Shown: piece by piece, positions 1 through 8,957 of the stretch | Layout: the number at the start of each line of letters is the position of its first letter | Numbering within the stretch: the first letter of the stretch is position 1 | NCBI RefSeq assembly: GCF_032050975.1 | Contig: NZ_CP116967.1 | Span: 3,407,001-3,471,000, forward strand | Length of the DNA: 64,000 nucleotides | Reading direction: 5' to 3' | Source: Candidatus Nitrospira allomarina | GTDB lineage: Bacteria; Nitrospirota; Nitrospiria; Nitrospirales; UBA8639 | Notes under the pieces: generated by a model | The model's database searches: none | The model's input: the letters and a program-made list of their open reading frames with translations, nothing else | Told to the model about the DNA's origin: nothing | Program-made: the position numbers and the translations under genes

Positions 1-1570
1 TCAAACCAGCCGTAGTAATCGCCGATTGCGCCGCCGCCTGAGTTAAACCGACCACATTCGGCACCACCGGCCCCAGCGACACCACCAACGCCACGGCACT
101 ACCTGGTGCCACATTGCTCCCGGCCCCTGGATTCTGACTGATGACATTTCCTGCGGAGACTGTCGCACTGGCGGCAGTCGTCACCGCCCCCACTGTTAAT
201 CCGACATTCGTAATTGCCGTCTGGGCGGCAGCTTGCGCCAAGCCCACGACATTCGGCACCGCAGTACCCAGGGAAACGACAATGTTCACCGCACTGCCCG
301 CTGTAATACTCGTGCCTGGTGCGGGAGTTTGACTAATGACCCTCCCGATGGGCACCGACTGGCTATTTGCCGAGGTCACCGTGCCCACTGTCAGGCCGGC
401 ATTGGAAATCGCCGTTTGCGCAGCCGACTGTGTCAAGCCCACCACATTGGGCACTGCCGGCCCCGTCGACACCACCAGGTTCACCGCACTGCCTGGCGCG
501 ACATTGCTCCCGGCCCCTGGATTCTGACTGATGACATTCCCAGTCGGTACCGATGGATGACTGGCTGTCGTGATGGCCCCTACCGTCAAACCGGCATTGG
601 TAATCGCCGTTTGGGCAGCCGACTGGGTCAAGCCCACCACATTCGGCACCGCGGTTCCCAGGGACACCACGAAAGCCACGGCACTCCCCGGCTCCACATT
701 GCCCCCTGCCACGGGGTTCTGACTGATGACGAGCCCAATAGGCACGGTCGCACTATTTGCGGACGTTACGGTCCCCACCGTGAGACCCGCATTGGTAATG
801 GCGGTTTGGGCATTGCCCTGCGTGAACCCCACGACATCCGGCACCGACGCGCCCAGAGACACCAATAAGGCTACGGTACTGCCCGCCCCTACATTTGTCC
901 CCGCCGCCGGATTCTGACTGATGACGTTTCCAATAGGCACGGTCGCACTATTCGCGGACGTCACCGTCCCTACCGCAAGGTTGGCACTGGTAATCGCCGA
1001 TTGCGCCGTGCCTTGGGGCAACCCCACGACATTTGGCACCGCGATACCCAGAGAGACCACGAAGGCCACCGCATTACCCTGAAAAACATTGGTCCCCGCC
1101 GCCGGATTCTGACTGATGACGTTTCCAATAGGCACGGTCGCACTATTCGCGGACGTTACGGTCCCCACCGTGAGATCCGCATTGGTAATGGTGGTTTGGG
1201 CCGCCGCCTGTGCCAATCCCACCACATTCGGCACCGCCACACCAGAAATCACGAGGTCCACCGGAGTGCCCGGTACCACATTGATCCCACCTGCCGGATC
1301 TTGGTTGACGACGTGGCCAAGAGGCACACCACCATCAATGACCGCCGTCACAACTCCCACAGTAAGACCGACGTTTACAATTTCTGATTCTGCTGTAGCC
1401 TGGGGGTTCCCGATAACATTTGGAACTTCTATGGCTCTTGCTGTTGCTGGAAAGATAAAGTTGAGGAAAACGAGGCTTACGAGAACCAGCAGCCACAGAT
1501 AGATCAACCTGTGACCTCTTGGCAACTTCTGGTGGGTTAGATTCAACCCGTTCAGGTGCTGAACCTTCAT
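1..1570 (-). CDS. Secreted PASTA-repeat protein, C-terminus outside window
   Basis: The reading frame is open from an ATG at 1570 to the window edge, so the N-terminus is complete and the C-terminus is missing. Residues about 20-45 form a hydrophobic segment ending in Ala-Thr-Ala-Arg-Ala, consistent with a signal peptide. It is followed by at least eight PASTA-like units of about 67 residues, each starting V-P-N-V-V-G and carrying a G-x-V-I-S-Q-x-P-x-x-G core. PASTA domains are best known from Ser/Thr kinases and penicillin-binding proteins, where they bind peptidoglycan fragments, but no kinase or PBP domain is visible here. The units are more diverged from one another than those of the neighbouring gene. 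A structural or adhesive extracellular role is inference. Confidence 0.85.
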   Translation of the reverse strand, partial: MKVQHLNGLNLTHQKLPRGHRLIYLWLLVLVSLVFLNFIFPATARAIEVPNVIGNPQATAESEIVNVGLTVGVVTAVIDGGVPLGHVVNQDPAGGINVVPGTPVDLVISGVAVPNVVGLAQAAAQTTITNADLTVGTVTSANSATVPIGNVISQNPAAGTNVFQGNAVAFVVSLGIAVPNVVGLPQGTAQSAITSANLAVGTVTSANSATVPIGNVISQNPAAGTNVGAGSTVALLVSLGASVPDVVGFTQGNAQTAITNAGLTVGTVTSANSATVPIGLVISQNPVAGGNVEPGSAVAFVVSLGTAVPNVVGLTQSAAQTAITNAGLTVGAITTASHPSVPTGNVISQNPGAGSNVAPGSAVNLVVSTGPAVPNVVGLTQSAAQTAISNAGLTVGTVTSANSQSVPIGRVISQTPAPGTSITAGSAVNIVVSLGTAVPNVVGLAQAAAQTAITNVGLTVGAVTTAASATVSAGNVISQNPGAGSNVAPGSAVALVVSLGPVVPNVVGLTQAAAQSAITTAGL

Positions 1571-1710
1571 CACATCCCCGGAGGACTCGGTCGTGGAATA
1601 CACTACGTGGCCGAAAGATATCTGATTATGAGCATAAGAGAAATGAAATGTAAGCTAAAATGTCAAAGTATGAGAAACTATGCCTATAAGCCAATCAGCT
1701 CGAATCCCTG

Positions 1711-4440
1711 CTACTGAATTTCCCAATCGGAGGGGGCGGAACCCGGGAAACCGACGGTCGAGATTGATAATCCATTCATCAACCAGATCGCCACTATGGC
1801 ACTTTTATCATTGCGCCAGATGACATCGGCATTACCATCTCCGTTCACGTCGCCGACTTGAGAAATTTGCCACGCGACGGGCACGCCCCCCGGAAAGCCG
1901 GCCGTCGTAATGGTGGTTCCATTCATTAACCAAATCGCGGTACTGCCATTACTCTGATTGCGCCAGATTAAGTCCGTCTTTCCATCGCCGTTCACATCGC
2001 CCACCCCGGCAATCTCAAAAGTGGTTGGGGCAACTCCGACAAAACCTACGTCGGTCACCGACAACCCGTTCATCAGCCACATAGCCACTCCTCCAGTAGT
2101 GCCATTGCGCCAAATGACATCTGCTCTACCATCCCCATTGACATCGCCCACACCCTCGATTTTCCAGGCAAGGGGCACTCCGCCCGGAAAACCGGAGGCG
2201 GCAATGGTGGTCCCGTTCATCAACCAAATTGCGGTGCTGCCATCAGTGATGTTACGCCAGACCAGGTCGGCATTACCATCGCCGTTCACATCGCCCACCC
2301 CGGCAATCTCAAACGCCGTCGACGTGCTTCCAGGAAAGCCCACGGCCGTGACCGCCACCCCGTTCATCAGCCACACGGCCACCGTGCCGCTGGTATTGCG
2401 CCAGATGACATCCGCCTTGCCATCGCCATTCACATCGCCTACGCCCGCAATCTGCCAAATCCTCGGCACCCCGCCCGGGAAGCCGGAGGCGGCGATTGTC
2501 GTTCCATTCATCAACCAAATCGCGGTACTACCATCACTCTGGTTGCGCCAGATGAGATCAGTCGTGCCCGACGCATCCAGATCTCCCAATGCCGGAGGAC
2601 TCTTAGGTGGCACCATGGTCAAGGCCGTGGTTACAAAAAAATCGGGGCCTGTGAGGGCCATCGCCCTTCTGGCTTTTGTGGTCCGATGAATCGTTTCAAA
2701 CAGGATGTTCTTGGTAAATCCTGGGGTTACCTTATGCTGACCGGAGAGATGATACAATAGGTCGGAAGAAGACCCCATCCCAATCGTTTCACTTTCTCGA
2801 AAATTCGGTTGTCCCGCCACGGCACCAGCCGAGACATCCAGAAATTCCGTCGTGGCTCCTGTCGACTTATTCACCGTATAAATCCTGGCCGGAAATACCG
2901 TCGCCCCCCCAGGCACCGTTCGGTTGTCCGTGATCGCATAAAGCGTCCCGGATGCATCAAAGGCCAGGTCCATAAAGTTTCCAAACAGTTTGGCCTTTTG
3001 AGTAGCCACTCCTGTCGTCGGATTAATCGTGACTAACCGCCGGGCACTGTTGACTTCGGACGTCACCACAAGCAACCCCCAGAGCAAATTTGTCCCGGGT
3101 TCCGTGGCCAACCCTCGCCCGCCTTCTAACAATTCTCCCGTGGATAACGACAAGGGGATCCTGCCCAGTGAGGCCCCGCTTTCCGGATTCAGCCGATACA
3201 AACTCGGCGGGGCTCCAGATTGCGGAGAAAGAGAAAGTTCCTCGACGGAATACAACGTGGTCCCGACAAAGGCTAAGCCATGTGTGCGATGCGTCAGATC
3301 TCCAATTTTAGTTACGACCCCATCGGTGCGAAGGCGGTAGAGGCTATTCACCAGAGGCCCGGTCCTGGGATCATTTTGTACCCCCATCAGAAAAACGGGT
3401 GGTCCTGACGAAATAACCAAGGCCACTGAACTGCCCGGAGCCACATTGGTCCCTGCGCCCGGTTTTTGACCAATAACGTCGCCAATTGGCACCGTGGCAC
3501 TAATGGTTGTCGTCACTATCCCCACTGTCAGACCGGCCGCGGCCAAGGTCTTTTGAGCATTGTTCTGCGACAAGCCCACGACATTCGGCACTGCGGCTCC
3601 AAGAGATACGATCAGGTCCACTGCACTGCCCGGAGCCACATTGTCCCCGGCTGACGGGGTTTGACTGATGACCGCACCAATGTCCACGATCGCACTATTC
3701 ACTGTCGTTACGGTCCCCACCTTCAAACCCGCACTGGTAATGGCGGTTTGCGCCGCGGCCTGCGTCAAGCCCTCCACATTCGGCACTGCGGCTCCAAGGG
3801 ATACGACCAGGTTCACCGCACTGCCGGCCGCCACCTTGCTTCCTGGCTGGGGAGTTTGACTAATAACTCTGCCACTGGAGACTGTCTGACTGTTGGTTGA
3901 GGTCACTGTGCCCAACCTCAATCCTGCTCTGGTAATTGCAGTTTGCGCCGCGGCCTGGGTTAGGCCTACGACATTCGGCACCGCCGGGCCCGTCGACACC
4001 ACCAGGTTCACCGCGCTGCCCGCCGCCACACTCGCCCCGGCCCCCGGCGTTTGACTGATGACCCGCCCCGCAGCCACCGAGGCATGACTGCTGTTCGTAA
4101 CGGTCCCGACCTTCAGGCCCGCCTTGGTGACCGCAGCCTCCGCCGCGGCCTGCGTGCTCCCCACCACATTCGGGACGGTCACCGGCGCCGGGCCCGTCGA
4201 CACCACCAGGTTCACCGCGCTGCCCGCCGCTACACTCGCCCCGGCCCCCGGCGTTTGACTGATGACCCGCCCCGCAGCCACCGAGGCATGACTGCTGTTC
4301 GTGATGGTCCCGACCTTCAGGCCCGGCTTGGTGACCGCAGCCTCCGCCGCGGCCTGCGTGCTCCCCACCACATTCGGGACGGTCACCGGCGCCGGGCCCG
4401 TCGACACCACCAGGTTCACCGCGCTGCCCGCCGCTACACT
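1711..4440 (-). CDS. PASTA / FG-GAP-like repeat protein, C-terminal part after a frameshift
   Basis: This frame continues the protein that starts at 6974; the two are separated by one missing C in a run near 4441-4447. It carries PASTA units 13-17, then about 200 residues resembling a beta-propeller (repeated LYRL.. and TLYAITDN-type strands), then six FG-GAP/VCBS-like units of about 50 residues with the motif G-D-V-N-G-D-G-x-A-D-x-I-W-R-N followed by W-L-M-N-G. The D-x-N-x-D-G core is a typical calcium-binding loop. The last codons lie at 1711-1713. No ribosome binding site is evident at the frameshift, so independent translation is unlikely. The intact product would be a large secreted repeat protein of roughly 1750 residues. 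Confidence 0.8.
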   Translation of the reverse strand, partial: SVAAGSAVNLVVSTGPAPVTVPNVVGSTQAAAEAAVTKPGLKVGTITNSSHASVAAGRVISQTPGAGASVAAGSAVNLVVSTGPAPVTVPNVVGSTQAAAEAAVTKAGLKVGTVTNSSHASVAAGRVISQTPGAGASVAAGSAVNLVVSTGPAVPNVVGLTQAAAQTAITRAGLRLGTVTSTNSQTVSSGRVISQTPQPGSKVAAGSAVNLVVSLGAAVPNVEGLTQAAAQTAITSAGLKVGTVTTVNSAIVDIGAVISQTPSAGDNVAPGSAVDLIVSLGAAVPNVVGLSQNNAQKTLAAAGLTVGIVTTTISATVPIGDVIGQKPGAGTNVAPGSSVALVISSGPPVFLMGVQNDPRTGPLVNSLYRLRTDGVVTKIGDLTHRTHGLAFVGTTLYSVEELSLSPQSGAPPSLYRLNPESGASLGRIPLSLSTGELLEGGRGLATEPGTNLLWGLLVVTSEVNSARRLVTINPTTGVATQKAKLFGNFMDLAFDASGTLYAITDNRTVPGGATVFPARIYTVNKSTGATTEFLDVSAGAVAGQPNFRESETIGMGSSSDLLYHLSGQHKVTPGFTKNILFETIHRTTKARRAMALTGPDFFVTTALTMVPPKSPPALGDLDASGTTDLIWRNQSDGSTAIWLMNGTTIAASGFPGGVPRIWQIAGVGDVNGDGKADVIWRNTSGTVAVWLMNGVAVTAVGFPGSTSTAFEIAGVGDVNGDGNADLVWRNITDGSTAIWLMNGTTIAASGFPGGVPLAWKIEGVGDVNGDGRADVIWRNGTTGGVAMWLMNGLSVTDVGFVGVAPTTFEIAGVGDVNGDGKTDLIWRNQSNGSTAIWLMNGTTITTAGFPGGVPVAWQISQVGDVNGDGNADVIWRNDKSAIVAIWLMNGLSISTVGFPGSAPSDWEIQ

Positions 4441-6820
4441 CGCCCGGCCCCCGGCGTTTGACTGATGACCCGCCCCGCAGCCACCGAGGCATGACTGCTG
4501 TTCGTGATGGTCCCGACCTTCAGGCCCGCCTTGGTGACCGCAGCCTCCGCCGCGGCCTGCGTGCTCCCCACCACATTCGGGACGGTGACCGGCGCCGGGC
4601 CCGTCGACACCACCAGGTTCACCGCGCTGCCCGCCGCTACACTCGCCCCGGCCCCCGGCGTTTGACTGATGACCCGCCCCGCAGCCACCGAGGCATGACT
4701 GCTGTTCGTGATGGTCCCGACCTTCAGGCCCGCCTTGGTGACCGCAGCCTCCGCCGCGGCCTGCGTGCTTCCCACCACATTCGGGACGGTCACCGGCGCC
4801 GGGCCCGTCGACACTACCAGGTTCACCGCGCTGCCCGCCGCTACACTCGCCCCGCCTCCCGGCGTTTGACTGATGACCCGCCCCGCGGCCACCGACGCAT
4901 GACTGCTGTTCGTGATGGTCCCGACCTTCAGGCCCGCCTTGGTGACCGCAGCCTCCGCCGCGGCCTGCGTGCTTCCCACCACATTCGGGACGGTCACCGG
5001 CGCCGGGCCCGTCGACACCACCAGGTTCACCGCGCTGCCCGCCGCTACACTCGCCCCGGCCCCCGGCGTTTGACTGATGACCCGCCCCGCAGCCACCGAG
5101 GCATGACTGCTGTTCGTAACGGTCCCGACCTTCAGGCCCGCCTTGGTGACCGCAGCCTCCGCCGCGGCCTGCGTGCTTCCCACCACATTCGGGACGGTCA
5201 CCGGCGCCGGGCCCGTCGACACCACCAGGTTCACCGCGCTGCCCGCCGCTACACTCGCCCCGGCCCCCGGCGTTTGACTGATGACCCGCCCCGCAGCCAC
5301 CGAGGCATGACTGCTGTTCGTAACGGTCCCGACCTTCAGGCCCGCCTTGGTGACCGCAGCCTCTGCCGCGGCCTGCGTGCTTCCCACCACATTCGGGACG
5401 GTGACCGGCGCCGGGCCCGTCGACACCACCAGGTTCACCGCGCTGCCCGCCGCTACACTCGCCCCGCCTCCCGGCGTTTGACTGATGACCCGCCCCGCAG
5501 CCACCGAGGCATGACTGCTGTTCGTGATGGTCCCGACCTTCAGGCCCGCCTTGGTGACCGCAGCCTCCGCCGCGGCCTGCGTGCTTCCCACCACATTCGG
5601 GACGGTGACCGGCGCCGGGCCCGTCGACACCACCAGGTTCACCGCGCTGCCCGCCGCTACACTCGCCCCGCCTCCCGGCGTTTGACTGATGACCCGCCCC
5701 GCGGCCACCGACGCATGACTGCTGTTCGTGATGGTCCCGACCTTCAGGCCCGCCTTGGTGACCGCAGCCTCCGCCGCGGCCTGCGTGCTTCCCACCACAT
5801 TCGGGACGGTCACCGGTGCCGGGCCCGTCGACACCACCAGGTTCACCGCGCTGCCCGCCGCTACACTCGCCCCGCCTCCCGGCGTTTGACTGATGACACT
5901 TCCCGAAGGCACCGAGGCATGGTTGGCAGACGTGATGGACCCCACGACCAAGCCCGCCCCCACAATAGCCGACTCCGCCGCCGCCTGCGTGTTTCCCACC
6001 ACATTCGGGACGGTCACCGGCGCCGGGCCCGTCGACACCACCAGGTTTACCGCGCTGCCCGCCGCTACACTCGCCCCGCCTCCCGGCGTTTGACTGATGA
6101 CACTTCCCGAAGGCACCGAGGCATGGTTGGCAGACGTGATGGACCCCACGACCAAGCCCGCCCCCACAATAGCCGACTCCGCCGCCGCCTGCGTGCTCCC
6201 CACCACATTCGGGACGGTGACCGGCGCCGGACCCGTCGACACCACCAGGTTCACCGCGCTGCCCGCCGCTACACTCGCCCCGCCTCCCGGCGTTTGACTG
6301 ATGACACTTCCCGAAGGCACCGAGGCATGGTTGGCAGACGTGATGGACCCCACGACCAAGCCCGCCCCCACAATAGCCGACTCCGCCGCCGCCTGCGTGT
6401 TTCCCACCACATTCGGGACGGTCACCGGCGCCGGGCCCGTCGACACCACCAGGTTCACCGCGCTGCCCGCCGCTACATTCGCCCCGCCTCCCGGCGTTTG
6501 ACTGATGACACTTCCCGAAGGCACCGAGGCATGGTTGGCAGACGTGATGGACCCCACGACCAAGCCCGCCCCCACAATAGCCGACTCCGCCGCCGCCTGC
6601 GTGTTTCCCACCACATTCGGGACGGTCATCGGCGCCGGGCCCGTCGACACCACCAGGTTCACCGCGCTGCCCGCCGCTACACTCGCCCCGCCTCCCGGCG
6701 TTTGACTGATGACACTTCCCGAAGGCACCGAGGCATGGTTGGCAAACGTGATGGACCCCACGGTCAGGCCCGCTCCCGTAATGGCCGACTCCGCCGCCCC
6801 CTGACTCAATCCAACCACAT
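3985..6820 (-). repeat. Tandem array of 204-bp PASTA-coding units
   Basis: About fourteen consecutive 204-bp direct repeats lie inside the PASTA gene. Neighbouring copies differ at only a few bases, including synonymous sites, which means recent expansion or gene conversion rather than protein-level selection alone. Such an array is prone to slippage and assembly collapse, so the copy number here should be treated as approximate. Confidence 0.9.
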
Positions 6821-6974
6821 CGGGGACATCTTCAGCCCATACTGTCGGCAAGGCGAAGGTGGGGACCAACATACCCACCACAACCATGACCTGAAAAAGA
6901 TGTATCAGCCAACCATGGCATTCACTTCGTTTGAGTTTCCGGACATCATTAAGCTGTTGGTCTGCGGCGTTCAT
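4434..6974 (-). CDS. Secreted PASTA-repeat protein, N-terminal part before a frameshift
   Basis: I chose the ATG at 6974 because an AGAGG sequence lies eight bases upstream and the product then starts with a basic region, a hydrophobic stretch and an Ala-containing cleavage site (VWA/ED) typical of a signal peptide. An in-frame ATG at 7061 is a weaker alternative. Twelve PASTA units follow, each 68 residues; units 2-5 and 6-12 form two nearly identical subgroups (AESAIVGAGL versus AEAAVTKAGL). In unit 12 the frame is lost where a CCCC run present in sister repeats is CCC, and translation would stop a few codons later. The downstream frame resumes exactly in phase with the repeat, so this is one gene with a recent mutation or a sequence error. 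Confidence 0.8.
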   Translation of the reverse strand: MNAADQQLNDVRKLKRSECHGWLIHLFQVMVVVGMLVPTFALPTVWAEDVPDVVGLSQGAAESAITGAGLTVGSITFANHASVPSGSVISQTPGGGASVAAGSAVNLVVSTGPAPMTVPNVVGNTQAAAESAIVGAGLVVGSITSANHASVPSGSVISQTPGGGANVAAGSAVNLVVSTGPAPVTVPNVVGNTQAAAESAIVGAGLVVGSITSANHASVPSGSVISQTPGGGASVAAGSAVNLVVSTGPAPVTVPNVVGSTQAAAESAIVGAGLVVGSITSANHASVPSGSVISQTPGGGASVAAGSAVNLVVSTGPAPVTVPNVVGNTQAAAESAIVGAGLVVGSITSANHASVPSGSVISQTPGGGASVAAGSAVNLVVSTGPAPVTVPNVVGSTQAAAEAAVTKAGLKVGTITNSSHASVAAGRVISQTPGGGASVAAGSAVNLVVSTGPAPVTVPNVVGSTQAAAEAAVTKAGLKVGTITNSSHASVAAGRVISQTPGGGASVAAGSAVNLVVSTGPAPVTVPNVVGSTQAAAEAAVTKAGLKVGTVTNSSHASVAAGRVISQTPGAGASVAAGSAVNLVVSTGPAPVTVPNVVGSTQAAAEAAVTKAGLKVGTVTNSSHASVAAGRVISQTPGAGASVAAGSAVNLVVSTGPAPVTVPNVVGSTQAAAEAAVTKAGLKVGTITNSSHASVAAGRVISQTPGGGASVAAGSAVNLVVSTGPAPVTVPNVVGSTQAAAEAAVTKAGLKVGTITNSSHASVAAGRVISQTPGAGASVAAGSAVNLVVSTGPAPVTVPNVVGSTQAAAEAAVTKAGLKVGTITNSSHASVAAGRVISQTPGAGRV

Positions 6975-7389
6975 GCGCAATGCCTCTTGGGGGTGGAAGC
7001 AAGCGAAACATCTTTGTAAATGGGATGAAAAACACGGACACCTATGCCCGGAATTTCCCATCAGGTAAAAAATTATGGACGCAGCCTAGCCGAACACCCC
7101 CCTCTTTTCAATGTACCTTTATCTCCCCCTTTTGGTGCTTTTATATGCATCTGGGGAAAGGGCTAACCCTATAGCTAGGATGAATCTGGCAGAGGGGTTT
7201 TGAAAAAATTATTGGTTGCCCCGGCCAAATTTTCGATACGACCAAGGAGACTGAAGATTGCAAGAGTCCTTTGTACCTCGCTCCCTCTGAACGGTTGTCG
7301 ACCTCTCCTGAGATCCTTATAATGATGATCAGTGTTCGCTCAATTAGCCTGATCACAAACACGACATCACAAGAAAAGGAGTTTTCGAC
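6975..7389. other. Intergenic region between divergent genes
   Basis: This 415-bp stretch separates the divergent PASTA and DUF3386-like genes. I see no convincing coding frame in it. It holds the promoter at 7295-7323 for the rightward gene and presumably a leftward promoter that I could not locate. Confidence 0.5.
7295..7323 (+). promoter_or_regulatory. Sigma-70-type promoter of the DUF3386-like gene
   Basis: A perfect TATAAT lies at 7318-7323 with a TTGTCG (4 of 6 matches to TTGACA) at 7295-7300, spaced by 17 bp. The start codon of the downstream gene is 66 bp away, preceded by AGGAG. Confidence 0.6.
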
Positions 7390-8067
7390 ATGGAAAAGAA
7401 TACAGTAGAAAAACCAACCACCGAGGTCCAGGACGATCCAAAAGCCCGCGAGTTGCTGCAAGCCGCCTTTGCCAAAACCGCACGGTGGCAACCAGACTTC
7501 AAAGGCTTTCAGGCCGACCTGCGCATTAATGTGAATGGAAAAGAAACCAAAGGGAGCGTAACCGTCAAAGGGCCGCGGGATGTGACGGTGGTCATCGATG
7601 ATACGGAATTACAAACGTGGGCCCAAAACCAGATTGGAATGATTGCCGTGCATCGGGGGCCCAGAACGTTCGAGGAATCAGACGGGAAACATACCCTGAC
7701 GTTAGGGGGAGAAGAACAGCACCCTTTAGGTCAGCGGATCACCATTCATGGAGATGGCATGGGTTCCTGGTATAGGGTGAAAGACAACCGCATTACCCAA
7801 ATCAATCGAAACATGCCACAGGCGGCTTTTACCATCAACGTGGAAGATAGTGCAGTCACCCAAGATCAACATTATCTCACCACCCGATATACGGTCTATT
7901 ATTTTTCTCCAAAAGACCGGTCACTGAAAAATGTCGACAGTTTTTCGGATACACATATCAGGATAGGCAACTCAGACCTCCCGGCGACCCGAAGGATTAT
8001 TTCTTATGAAAACGGGGAAATCGTCGTGCGATCCCTCACGTTCGAAAATCACAAAATGCTGGCATAA
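7390..8067 (+). CDS. DUF3386-like protein
   Basis: The ATG at 7390 follows AAAAGGAGTTTTCGAC, a good ribosome binding site. The 225-residue product has no signal peptide or membrane segment. The middle holds alternating short beta-strand-like segments (F-x-A-D-L-R-I-N-V-N-G-K, G-S-V-T-V-K-G), and the end has Y-E-N-G-E-I-V-V-R. The overall pattern, with A-R-E-L-L-x-A-A-F near the N-terminus, resembles the DUF3386 family known mainly from cyanobacteria, whose function is unknown. The gene stands alone between divergent and convergent neighbours, with its own promoter and a hairpin after the stop. The family assignment is from memory of its pattern and is moderately sure. Confidence 0.75.
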   Translation: MEKNTVEKPTTEVQDDPKARELLQAAFAKTARWQPDFKGFQADLRINVNGKETKGSVTVKGPRDVTVVIDDTELQTWAQNQIGMIAVHRGPRTFEESDGKHTLTLGGEEQHPLGQRITIHGDGMGSWYRVKDNRITQINRNMPQAAFTINVEDSAVTQDQHYLTTRYTVYYFSPKDRSLKNVDSFSDTHIRIGNSDLPATRRIISYENGEIVVRSLTFENHKMLA

Positions 8068-8072
8068 CGCAC

Positions 8073-8105
8073 AACCCCAGTCCAACATAATGTTGGCCTG
8101 GGGTT
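8073..8105 (+). terminator. Hairpin after the DUF3386-like gene
   Basis: Two 16-base arms (8073-8088 and 8090-8105) pair with one mismatch: AACCCCAGTCCAACAT against ATGTTGGCCTGGGGTT. A CTTTTGGTTTT stretch follows a few bases later. It lies between convergent genes and may terminate both directions. Confidence 0.6.
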
Positions 8106-8222
8106 GGTGGGGCCCTTTTGGTTTTGACGATGAATCTTCCCAGCCCCTACTTTTCAGAGAGAAAAAATTTCTAAAGAACGTGTAAAAATTCCGCAGAGAT
8201 CGCGAGATTCCATCCGGCTCCT

Positions 8223-8957
8223 TCAACGTAAGCCCTGGCCCCCCGTTCCTCCGCCAAATCCCCCAAAGTTACCGCCAAATCCCCCCTGTCCCGTTCCCCA
8301 ATATTCTCCATTTTTCCAGCGTGGAAACGGATGACGCCGTTCTGGACGGGTGAACCGCCATAGCGCGTAAAACATCAGCACCACCACCGCGATATTCATC
8401 CAAAAAGCGGCCGATCGCTGAGGCTTTGGTTTCTCCTTTTCAAGAGTAGCCCGCGCAGCCAGTGTGGAAAGTGATACGGCTGACCGGTAGATATTGATCC
8501 CATACTCTCCGGACCGAAACATCGGACGCAAATGCTTGAGGGAAATTTCATCCAACTGTTGAGGAGTCACGACCGACAAAAGGTTCTTCCCGACGACCAC
8601 CACCGCTTGGCGTTCTTTGACCGCCACCAGTAACAGGATGCCACGCTCCTGTTGCGCCGTCCCGATCCGCCAGGCTTCATAGAGGCGGGAGGCATACTCC
8701 TGGGCATGGGAAAGAGGACTGATACTCGGAAGGGTCACCACCAGCATTTCAACACCGGAAGAGGATTCAAGATCTTTGCACACTGATCGAATTTGTTTGT
8801 GCCATTCCTCGTCGAGCAAGTGGGCATAATCACTCACATACCCCAGCGGGGTTGGGAGATTTTGTTCCTTTGGAGTCATCCCCATGGAGAGTGCAGAGAA
8901 AGCCAGCACAAACATCAGAATGAACGGACCGACAAACCCTCTGTTAGACTTAGTCAT
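8223..8957 (-). CDS. TPM-domain (YgcG-type) membrane protein
   Basis: The 244-residue product has an N-terminal hydrophobic segment (about residues 8-26) and then a TPM domain starting at P-L-G-Y-V-S-D-Y-A-H-L-L-D, with the conserved V-E-M-L-V-V-T-L and R-G-I-L-L-L-V-A-V strands. A second hydrophobic helix lies near residues 185-203, followed by a glycine- and phenylalanine-rich tail (GGFGGNFGGFGGG). This order is the standard layout of YgcG/TPM_phosphatase family proteins: signal, periplasmic TPM domain, one membrane helix, Gly-rich tail. The family has been linked to phosphatase activity and to photosystem II repair in plants; the bacterial role is unclear. Its start overlaps the stop of the upstream gene by four bases. 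Confidence 0.8.
   Translation of the reverse strand: MTKSNRGFVGPFILMFVLAFSALSMGMTPKEQNLPTPLGYVSDYAHLLDEEWHKQIRSVCKDLESSSGVEMLVVTLPSISPLSHAQEYASRLYEAWRIGTAQQERGILLLVAVKERQAVVVVGKNLLSVVTPQQLDEISLKHLRPMFRSGEYGINIYRSAVSLSTLAARATLEKEKPKPQRSAAFWMNIAVVVLMFYALWRFTRPERRHPFPRWKNGEYWGTGQGGFGGNFGGFGGGTGGQGLR

Noticed and set aside
4458-7019. Long open frame of 853 codons on the plus strand across the PASTA array
   Set aside because: It is an antisense shadow of a GC-rich repeat: its product is a low-complexity Arg/His repeat, and the minus-strand frame has signal peptide, domain logic and ribosome binding site.
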